Positions 1-8,700 of a stretch of DNA of 9,276 nt are shown piece by piece. The position numbers and the translations under genes are program-made. Numbering within the stretch: position 1 is the stretch's first letter; every line of letters begins with the position of its first letter. Below the pieces are notes generated by a model. The model saw only the letters and a list, made by a program, of their open reading frames with translations. It was not told where the DNA came from and ran no database searches. The DNA comes from an uncultured Eubacteriales bacterium (lineage in GTDB: Bacteria > Bacillota > Clostridia > UMGS1883): assembly GCA_905195005.1 (NCBI GenBank), contig CAJJUC010000095.1:1-9276 (forward strand). Direction: 5' to 3'.

Positions 1-2
1 GA

Positions 3-2642
3 ATAACGGAAATCGGATTCACCGACCTGTTCGGGGAAAGTGCGTCCGAAAGCATTTATGCCGACGTTTTCGGGGCGGCATTTGCGCACACGCTGAAATT
101 CACGGCGGACGGAAAGGAAATAACGCCGCAGACAAAGGTTTCAGCCGACGTCACAATTACCGTTGACACGGGCAAAACAAAAAATCTGTCTGTTGACGGC
201 GGAAAGAATGAGTTCACATTCAGCGAAAACGGCGAATTAAACTATTCGCTCACAAATTCAGATATAGGCGAAACGAAAAAATTCAGAATTCCCGTAACAA
301 ATATCGACAAAACGGCTCCCGAAGCAATCGTGAGCTTCAATTCAGAAAGCGAACGGGACATTGAAACGGGTGCGCTGATTATCTATTCTGCAACATATTC
401 AATCGAGGGCTTCAGCGAGGACGGCGTGTCACTTATTCCGTCCGCGGACGGCGCAGCTCCGTCAAGCGTCACGTTTGACGGAGGCTCCGAGAGCCTTGAA
501 TACACGTTCCGATTCCGCGATGAAGCGGGAAACGAAGGCTCGTATACTGCCGATGCGTCGGAAATTGCATTTGCGCAAAGAACGGATAATAATATAGCGG
601 ATTACCGCCTGACATATCAGGCTGCGGACGATAACGGATTCAGAACCATCGGGCGCTTCGGTTCAAATGATAATATAGATATTGAGCTTGTAAACCGCGC
701 AGTATCCGTGAAAATTGAAGCGCTGAACAAAAACGGCGATGCGGTTTCATCTTCCGTTTCGGTAAACGGAGATATTCCGGACGGTGCAAAGGTTTATGCA
801 AAGGAAAAGCTTGTTATGTTCACCTCCGAAAGCAGCGCCGACAGAACGGTGAATCTGACAGTCAGCGGAAACGGCAGCGGAAATGCAATCAGCGCATCGG
901 TTCTTCTGCCGGCAAACACAATTGATTTGACCGCGCCGACAGGTACGGTGAATTACAGAGCCGACGGGAACACGGTTAAGGCATACTTAGTTACAAAGGA
1001 CAGCGATTTGGCTGAAAACGGAGTGTATGTAACGGGAACAAAGACTGACGGAAAAGCGTTTGAGCTTAAATCTGACGAAAACGGTTACTATACGGAGCTT
1101 GATTTAAACGGCGCCGGGAAATTCGTTCTGACGGATAGAGCAGGAAACATCGGAACGGTTGCAATTGCGGTTCTCACAATCGACAAAGAGCCGCCGCAGG
1201 TCGTTTCGGAGGGGTGGCAGAGCGTTATCGACGCAAGAACGGAGGAAGCAATAAAGGAGCTTCTCAGCACTCCGACAAACAGCACGATAAAGCTGTTCAT
1301 AACCTTTAACGAGCAGCTTAAGGGTGCGGCTGTCAAGGCATATAAGGACAGCGGAAAAAATGAAGAATTGCATCCGACAGAGGATTATGTTACTGCTGTG
1401 ACAAGCGGAACAGCGCTCACGGTTGAGTTTAAGCAAAACTGCCTTGCAATGCTCACGGTTTACGATTTGCGCGATAATGCAAGCGTTCTGTGGCGTCCGG
1501 AGGACGGTCCGATAAGCGTTATTGACAGGGATATTCCAAAGCTTTCGGAGGGGTATCCGAAGCGTACGAAGGATGGAAACACCGTGAAGCTTGAATATGT
1601 CTTTGAGGGCGGCGAGGAGGTTATGCTGCTGCAAAACCATGCGGACGGATATAAAAACAGCCATATTGTCACAGTCGGCGAAAACGGCACACAAACGCTT
1701 AATTTTGCGGACAGAGCGGGAAATGTATTTTCCGATTACCCGGTAATATCGGATATTGACGATTTGGCGCCCAATATAAAAATGAGCGTTGATTATGTCG
1801 GCAGCGGCGCTGAGCTTTCGGGCAACGACAGCTATAAGGCAGGCAATTTCTATACAAATAAGAATGTACGAATCCTCTTAAACGTTACCGATGAAACGGC
1901 TGACGGAATCGCCGTGACGGCGAAAACAAAATCCGGCGCTCCGATAGCGGTTAAAGCGGAAAGGCTTGAATCGAACGGCAAGTCTTACAATTACAGTATC
2001 ACGGTTACGGAAAACGGTTCTTATAAGGTTACGGCGGCGGATAAATGGGGACATGAAAATTCGGTTGAAACGAATGTTTCCGTTATCGACAGAACCGCGC
2101 CGACGGTGAAGCTCGGCGGCAGCATTGTTCTGAAAGCCGGAACGGGCAAGGATGAAGCGATTGCCGAAATTACGAAGGAAATTAAAGCAACTGACACGCA
2201 GTCGGGCGCAAACGCACCTATTGGCGATAAGCTCGGGGAAGTGAACGACGGCGTGAAGCTGGCAGTCGACCTCGGAAACGTAAACCTGGAAAAAGAGGGC
2301 GCATACACGGCGAAAATTACCGCGGCAGACAGGCTCGGAAACGCCGCCGAAAAGAAGTGCACGGTTGTTGTTCTGAAGGATATTTACAAGTTCAGCGTAA
2401 ACGGAACATCCGTTTATGCAAACGATGTGTTCACAACCGCGCCGGGGCAAATCAGAATCCTGAATGCAAATAAAAACGCAAAATATTATTATGCGCAGGG
2501 ATATAAAACCGCGGCGCAGATGAAGTATGCAAAGGGCTTTGACGCTTCTGTCGGCTTCGGCGCATCGCAAAAGGGATATTACACCATTCTTGCACAGGAA
2601 GAGGGCAGAAAAATGTATCTGCTTTATGTGTATGTAAACTGA
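3..2642 (+). CDS. Large multi-Ig-like-domain surface/secreted protein, 5'-partial
   Basis: The reading frame is open from base 3, with no stop, to TGA at 2640-2642. This gives 879 visible residues (residue n begins at base 3n), and the true start lies upstream of the window. A GTG at 330 could be taken as a start, but it sits inside an Ig-like module just after the boundary motif IDKTAPEA (residues 101-108), so it is internal. Boundary motifs of the I-D-x-x-x-P type occur at residues 101, 307, 393, 507, 585 and 695. Turn motifs of the D-x-x-G-N type occur at 173-177, 378-382, 570-574 and 776-780, with a variant (DKWGH) at 680. This is the usual look of bacterial Ig-like folds strung together in extracellular proteins. 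Residues 793-879 form a different, aromatic-rich C-terminal domain. The visible part has no SLH domain, LPXTG motif or C-terminal membrane helix. The role is probably structural or adhesive on the cell surface; no enzyme domain is seen. The SLH-protein gene follows after 22 bases, so the two are probably co-transcribed. Confidence 0.9.
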   Translation: MTEIGFTDLFGESASESIYADVFGAAFAHTLKFTADGKEITPQTKVSADVTITVDTGKTKNLSVDGGKNEFTFSENGELNYSLTNSDIGETKKFRIPVTNIDKTAPEAIVSFNSESERDIETGALIIYSATYSIEGFSEDGVSLIPSADGAAPSSVTFDGGSESLEYTFRFRDEAGNEGSYTADASEIAFAQRTDNNIADYRLTYQAADDNGFRTIGRFGSNDNIDIELVNRAVSVKIEALNKNGDAVSSSVSVNGDIPDGAKVYAKEKLVMFTSESSADRTVNLTVSGNGSGNAISASVLLPANTIDLTAPTGTVNYRADGNTVKAYLVTKDSDLAENGVYVTGTKTDGKAFELKSDENGYYTELDLNGAGKFVLTDRAGNIGTVAIAVLTIDKEPPQVVSEGWQSVIDARTEEAIKELLSTPTNSTIKLFITFNEQLKGAAVKAYKDSGKNEELHPTEDYVTAVTSGTALTVEFKQNCLAMLTVYDLRDNASVLWRPEDGPISVIDRDIPKLSEGYPKRTKDGNTVKLEYVFEGGEEVMLLQNHADGYKNSHIVTVGENGTQTLNFADRAGNVFSDYPVISDIDDLAPNIKMSVDYVGSGAELSGNDSYKAGNFYTNKNVRILLNVTDETADGIAVTAKTKSGAPIAVKAERLESNGKSYNYSITVTENGSYKVTAADKWGHENSVETNVSVIDRTAPTVKLGGSIVLKAGTGKDEAIAEITKEIKATDTQSGANAPIGDKLGEVNDGVKLAVDLGNVNLEKEGAYTAKITAADRLGNAAEKKCTVVVLKDIYKFSVNGTSVYANDVFTTAPGQIRILNANKNAKYYYAQGYKTAAQMKYAKGFDASVGFGASQKGYYTILAQEEGRKMYLLYVYVN
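303..2342 (+). repeat. Chain of degenerate Ig-like protein modules
   Basis: These are protein-level repeats in the upstream gene. Module starts are marked by IDKTAP (base 303), IDLTAP (921), IDKEPP (1179), IDRDIP (1521), IDDLAP (1755) and IDRTAP (2085). Spacings are 206, 86, 114, 78 and 110 residues. The 206-residue interval probably contains two modules, the second starting near residue 186 without a clear boundary motif. Most modules end with a D-x-x-G-N turn followed by a final strand. Repeats are strongly diverged at DNA level, so this is an old domain array and not a recent tandem expansion. Fold assignment is by motif only. Confidence 0.75.
2379..2639 (+). other. Unassigned C-terminal domain of the Ig-chain protein
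   Basis: Residues 793-879 follow the last Ig-like module and differ in composition. They are rich in Tyr, Lys and Ala, with YYYAQGYKTAAQMKYAKGF in the middle and the hydrophobic/aromatic strand YLLYVYVN at the very end. The position, at the extreme C-terminus of a secreted protein with no recognisable anchor, would fit a sorting, docking or polymer-binding module, but I do not recognise the family. The domain boundary at about residue 793 is judged from where the Ig pattern stops. Confidence 0.5.
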
Positions 2643-2647
2643 GAAAC

Positions 2648-2654
2648 GGGGGTG
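2648..2654 (+). promoter_or_regulatory. Shine-Dalgarno for the SLH protein gene
   Basis: GGGGGTG lies 10 bases before ATG 2665 in the 22-base gap after the upstream stop codon. It matches the canonical GGAGGTG except for A to G, which can still form a G-U wobble with the anti-SD. This supports ATG 2665 as the start, as does the signal peptide that begins there. No promoter or terminator is visible in the short gap, so translation from a shared transcript is likely. Confidence 0.6.
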
Positions 2655-2664
2655 CGGAAATATT

Positions 2665-2742
2665 ATGATTAAACGTTTACTGTCAGTAATGCTGACCGTT
2701 TCGCTGGCGCTTTCATTAGCTCCGCTGCAATCGGCTTTTGCA
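2665..2742 (+). other. Sec signal peptide of the SLH protein
   Basis: Residues 1-26 have a basic start (MIKR), a hydrophobic core (LLSVMLTVSLALSLAPL) and an A-F-A motif at 24-26 that fits signal peptidase I cleavage before Ala27. The mature protein would begin with an acidic stretch (ADEDG). No lipobox Cys is present, so this is not a lipoprotein. Confidence 0.92.
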
Positions 2743-5700
2743 GCGGATGAGGACGGCACAACGGAAATTTCAAACCGGTATATAAGGGTTGTTGTAAATA
2801 ACAAAAACGGCGGATATGTCATTTCAACGCGTGAGGGTGACGTTCTTAAAAAAAGCGATGACAATGCAATGCTCACTCACCGCGGAGAAAATTACGACAC
2901 GTCATTCACCTCGTTTCAAGCAGACGGAAAAGAATATGTTTTCGGCGAGGAATACGGACTTTTCGGCAGTAAAAGCTCGGAGGTTGTGACGGAGACAGAT
3001 CCGGAGGGCAACTTTATAAAAAGCACATGGAGCGCGGAGGATTTCGAGGTTGAGCAGAATATTTCGCTTGTGAACAACGATTCCTCCGAACAGCTCGGCA
3101 CGGCAATGATAACATATACCGTGAGAAACAATTCACAGAGTGACAAAAGCTTTAAAAGCCGCGTGCTTATCGACACGCAGCTCGGAGAAAAGGACTGCGG
3201 TTATTACGAGGTTCCGAAGCAGAATCTCGGTCAGGGATATGAATATTTCAAGTTTGAAAGGACATGGGATTCCTCAAAGGATGCTTCAGTCAGAATGCCG
3301 TCCGACTATTTCGTAAGGGATAATCCCTATTCCTCGGACATTGTTGCCTACGGCGTGAACAGCGTTTTCACGGAGCAGAAGCCGTATAAAATGACGTTTG
3401 CGCACTGGGCGAACATTGCGGCAACCGTGTTTGATTATGAACCTGACGAAACACTTAATTTCACGAACAGCCTCAATGCCAAGAAAACGGCGGACAGCGC
3501 CGCAGCGCTTTACTATGACCTCGGCGCGGTTGCAGCCGGAGGGGAGAAGTCGTTTTCAACCTATTACGGCGTTACGGCAAATCTGAAAAACAAGGAAAAC
3601 AAAATTATTATAAACACAACAGCGCCGTCGAAACTGAGCTTTAAGGATGACTCGCGCACGGCGTACACAGGCTCGGAGGGGACAGACAATGTTGTCCGCA
3701 TAAATGTAAATCTCACAAACCCGCAGTATGCCGGAAAGAATTATAAAAGCCTTGCCGTTGTTGCGTATGCACTCGGATTTGAAACTCAGCGGCAGACGGA
3801 CGGCGGAAGCTGGATAGTGTACGACAACGCCGACCCTGTTTATACCGATATTCTTGATTTCGGGAGCGGCGAAAACCGCGTAACCTACTTCGATTTCAAA
3901 TTCACTCCGCAGGAGCGCGCGCAGCTCGGCTCTTTCGTCATCAAGGTTTTTGACATGGACGAAAGCGTCAACGAGCTCGGGCACTATGCCGAGGAATACT
4001 GCCTCGCGGCAACGGAAAACCACATCATTCTCCCAGGCAGGGACGCAAGCCTTCCGGCAATCACGCTTACGGGGCTTGCACCCGAAACCGTTTACACCCG
4101 GGATATTCGCTATATAACCGTTTCGGGGCGCGGCGCGGAATTTTTCAGAAGCGATTTGCTTGATAAAATATATCTTCGCGGCGAAAACGGGGAAAGCTAT
4201 GAAATTCCGATTGAAAATCTCATGTATGACGGGGAGGACGCATCCTCCGGCGTTACAATTATGCTTGAGGATTATATGGACCCCGGCGAGTACCGCCTGC
4301 ACTTCCTTTGGAAAAGCGGCGCCGGTGAGTCTGCGCTTAAAAGCAGCGTGAAAAATGACGGAATCGCGCTTCACGGCGTTCCGCAGGACTTTACATCGGA
4401 CGGCATGACCGTGCGCGTTTCGGCCGACGAAAAATATGCCAATGCGTTCTACGGAATTGTCACGGTGCAGCGCGGTAAGGATAATAAGTATAAGCTTGTG
4501 CCGTATAACAGTGAAGCCGCGTTTAAAAAAGCAGGGATTGACGAAAACGATTTGCTGCTCACCTTCAGGGGCGATATCTCGCAGGACAGAGCAAATAAAA
4601 GCTTTTATCGGCTGATGGGCAAGGATAAGGATGTGAACATAAATCATATTTTAAACTACCACGGAAACGACCTGAGCCTTGAAGAAAAGGCGGACGGCAG
4701 CGTTGCAGTTCTCATGGACGGAAAAATAACAACCGTCGGCGCGAACACAACGGTGCGAAACGGAACGGCGGCGTTTAAGTTAAACGGCGGCACGGAGTAT
4801 CTCATTCCCGAGTACAGCTCCGAGGGTGAGGTTCTGGAAAACGGGGAGCTTATCTCCGGGCAGGACTTCATCGAGCTTAAGTGGGATAACGCATTCGATA
4901 CACTGACAACGGTGGGCGGATTCCTTATCGACATGAAGTACGGCGTGCTCGGAAAAATCCAAAACGATGACGATAGTACAAAATCGGACATAATATCGTT
5001 CGGCGGAAGCCTTGACCTCGGCTTTATGACGCCGGGCGGAGCGGCGGCAGTAAGGCAGAACACCGCGGCAGGCGCAAGATGGACAACAGGCGCCGAAGAG
5101 ATCCGGTATGACGATAATGACGACGGGTATACCTTCGGGCTGACATTTGACGAGGATTCCGGTGAGTTCAGGTCGCAGACCAAGGAAAAGGACATTCCGC
5201 CGACAAATGAGGAGGCAAGCCGCGTTGAGCTCGGGGCGGAGATTCATGATGTTCTCTATGGCGGTAAAAACCCCGGCTACATCGGAATTAATATGAGCGC
5301 GCATGTTGCGCTGCCGCAGATAGTCAAATTCCTCCCGAATAAAATTGAGGGCGATTTAAGCGTCAACACAATCGGCGGATATAATGTCGGCGTGGACGCA
5401 GGCGTTGAGCTTGCGAATCTTTCAATGGCATTCTCGCTTGTGGTGAAGGAGTCCCCGTCCGGTGCGCCGATTCCCGATAAGCTTTATTTCACAATCGGCG
5501 GATTTGAGCCGGGATTTAACGTTGACGGATTGGGCGTTGTCTGGATAACGGGCGGCGGAGGCGGATTCGACAATCTTTACGACACGATTTACGGGAAAGA
5601 CGGAATCCCGCCGCTGACGCTTCTGATGCATGTTGAGTTCGACATAACAAAAATTATGACCGGAAATGCGGATTTGGAGCTTTCGCTGCGATCAATGAAA

Positions 5701-8700
5701 ATTGCTTTTGACAATCTCAGCCTTAAAATGCTCAAAAATGCAAAATTCCTTGATGGCGGAGAAATTGCTGTCGGCTGGTATCCGAATTTTAACATGAATT
5801 TGTCGGCTGGGGTAAACTTTTTGCAGATAATGAAAGGCAGAATGACCATAACCGCAGCAGCAGGGCGCGACACGGCGGATTTCGTTCAGTTTGTGCTCAA
5901 TGTTGCAATCGGTCTTCCCGAATTTATTCCGATTGTCGGCGGCATGGAGCTTGCTTCGGCGGAGCTCGGCGGCGGCAGTCAGAAGGTGTGGGGCTCAATG
6001 GAGGTGCTCAGCCTTATAAAGGTCGGTTTCACATATTACTGGGGCGGAAGCATTGAGTTTACGCACGGAAACCCGAGCGGAAGTCAGGACTTTGCAACGC
6101 TGTCGGCTGCCGATGACCCGGGCGTGAAAAGAACAAAGGCAATGTTTAACGAAATGCTCAAGCCTGTTGTAGTCGGGAAGGACAGCGCCACGGGCGAGGT
6201 GCAGTTTGCATCCGTCGGCGGAAACCTTTCCTACAGCGCGGGAAGCACTGCTGTTCCCGATTTTGCGGAAAGAGTGAAAAAGGCGCAGAACCGGGGAATA
6301 AGCCCGATGAGCCGCGGAAGCGGAAAAACCGAAATATTTACAAATAATGAGCGCACAAGCCATCTTATAAGCTTCGGCGGACAAACCGATTACATTCTTT
6401 CGGTAAGCCGTGCCGACGGCAAGGAGCTTTCCGAAGCCGAGCTTAAAAAGGATATGTCCGTAAAACAGGGCGGAAGCGATTTCGGCTTGAATTACTATAA
6501 CGCTCCCGACCACAGCGCTTCGGATGCTGAAAAGACGGAAGCTCTCAGAAAGGCAAATATCAATATTACGGGGAACGCCGCATGTATAGCAATTCCGAAA
6601 ACACGCGCGGCGGAAAGTGTTCTGATAGAATTTGCGGACGGAAATGCGTACGATGTCAGCGTAATTGAAGTGAAACCGATAAGCGAGCTGACATCGGCAA
6701 GCGCGCAGCTCAGCGGAAATATCCTTACGGTGAACTGGAACGGAGAAAACATCACCGATACCGCAAAAATTATCGTTTCCGTAACCGACGGAAGTGAAAA
6801 CGGCGATGTGGTTCTGAACGAAAAGGAAATTTCAGCAAATGCGAAAACCGCCGATCTTGCAATCCCCGAAAGGCTGGCAAGCGGAGAGTACAGCGTTAAA
6901 ATTTCGCTCAGCGATGAGGAAACGGCGTTCGGCAGCATAGATGCCGGTAAAATTACGGTTGCAAATGTGAAAGCGCCGCAGGGCTGCGAAAGCGTTTCAA
7001 TCGAAAACTGCGGAAACGATATGCTGAGAATCGCCGCTGACGCAAGCGAAACAAATTTTGACGGATACATGGTCGAGGTATATGAGGACGGAAAGCTTGC
7101 CGACACGGGCTTGTTCTTTAAGAAAGGCGAGGAAATCCTTGTCGGCGGAAGGTACGAAATGCCCGTTATGGGTGCGGACGGAAAGCCGACGGGCAAGAGC
7201 ACGGCGGTCGGATATACTCCCGGAAAGAAGTATACTGCTAAAGTCAGACTGTGCAACATTGCAAAGGATTCAGAGGGTAACGAAATATATTGGTGCAGCG
7301 CGTACAAAATGTCAGACGAAATTGTGCTGAAAGCGTCAACGCAGCCGACGGTAAAGCTTGAGTATGATAAAGCAGCCGGTGCAGTTAGAGTGAAATCCGA
7401 TGTTCCGATAAGCGGAGAGCTGTATATCAATTCGCAGACCGCTGACGGAGACTGGTACGAATTTAAGGATAAGAGCGCCGAAATTGTGCAGAGCGTTTCC
7501 CTTGCGGACGGCGATTATACGGTCGAATTCCATGCAATTGATGAGGACGGCGACAGCGTTGTTGTTCAGGATATAATCCGCGTTGACACAACCGCGCCGA
7601 CAGTGATGCTTGCTTCTCCGAAAAACGGAAGCGCTTTCGGCGGCGGCAGCGTAACGGTTACCGCAATGGCTGACAGTGACGCGGACTATTTCTTTAAGGT
7701 CAACGGGAAAAACGTTTTGCCGCAGGAGCAGGATATTTTTTCGGACGGAATGATGAAAGCAACGCTTCCGCTCGGCGATGCCGCAAAGCTTGCCAAGGCG
7801 GATCTGGAAATTATCGCAAGGGATAAAGCAGGAAATGAAACCGTTAAAACAATATCGCTGCTGAATCAAAAAATTCCAGAAATAACATCGATTGAAATAT
7901 CTGCCTCCGATAAAACGGTGACGGACGGCAGACTCGCACTTGCCGAGGGAGAAAGAGCAAAACTCAGCGTGCTCGGAATTTCGGGCAGTGAAAAAATTGA
8001 TATAACGGAGCTTTCGGCAACATCGCTTGAAATAACGGGGGGAACGGCAGCGTCACTCAGCGAAGCAACCGTCACGGCAGGTCTTGCGGGGCAAACGCTT
8101 ATCCGCGCTGCATTTGCCATCGGCGGCAGCGAAGCGCTGACGGACGGAATCGTTGTTGAAACAACCGATAATGCAATCAATTACGAGGATTTAAAAAAGA
8201 TTATAGCCGAAGCGAAGCAAATCACAAACGACGGCTACACAAATGAAAGCTGGAACAATCTGCAAAATGCCATAAGCGGAGCAGAACAGCTTCTTTCGGC
8301 GGCAGGCGCAGTGCAGAGCGACATTGACAATGCTTCAACGGCAGTTTCAAATGCAATTGCCGCGCTTGAAACAAGGTCGCGCGGATCTTCTTCGGGCAGC
8401 AAATCCGCTTACTACACCGTTGCGTTCAATACAAACGGCGGCGGCAGCATTGAAAGTCAAAGGCTGCAATCGGGGAACAAGGCTGTTAAGCCGGAAAATC
8501 CCGTAAAGAGCGGATTCACCTTTGACGGATGGTACACCGACAAGCATCTGACCTCTCCGTATGATTTTGAAAGCGGCGTTATAAAAAGCTTCACGCTTTA
8601 TGCAAAGTGGATTGAAAATTCATCCGATGAATGGGAAAATCCGTTTGCGGACGTTTCGGAAAGCGACTGGTTCTTTAAAAATATTGAATATGCCGTGAAG

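Noticed and set aside
330..332. GTG as the start codon of the upstream gene.
   Set aside because: The frame is open to base 3 with Ig-like protein sequence before it, and the GTG lies inside a module with no SD or signal peptide.
303..2342. Recent DNA tandem repeat or CRISPR-like array in the Ig-chain gene.
   Set aside because: Repeats are visible only at protein-motif level with irregular 78-206 residue spacing; no conserved DNA repeat unit is present.
1878..2876. Minus-strand open frame of 332 codons crossing the gap between the two genes.
   Set aside because: It overlaps both real genes, including the signal peptide and SD region, and its translation has no plausible domain or start context.
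3556..4647. Long minus-strand open frame of 363 codons.
   Set aside because: It lies wholly antisense to the SLH gene, gives a Cys/Arg/Ile-rich translation without recognisable domains, and is explained by the codon bias of the plus-strand gene.
6495..7430. Minus-strand open frame of 311 codons with hydrophobic Ser/Phe-rich translation.
   Set aside because: The apparent membrane-like hydrophobicity is the mirror of Glu/Lys/Asp-rich codons on the plus strand; there is no signal peptide or independent support.
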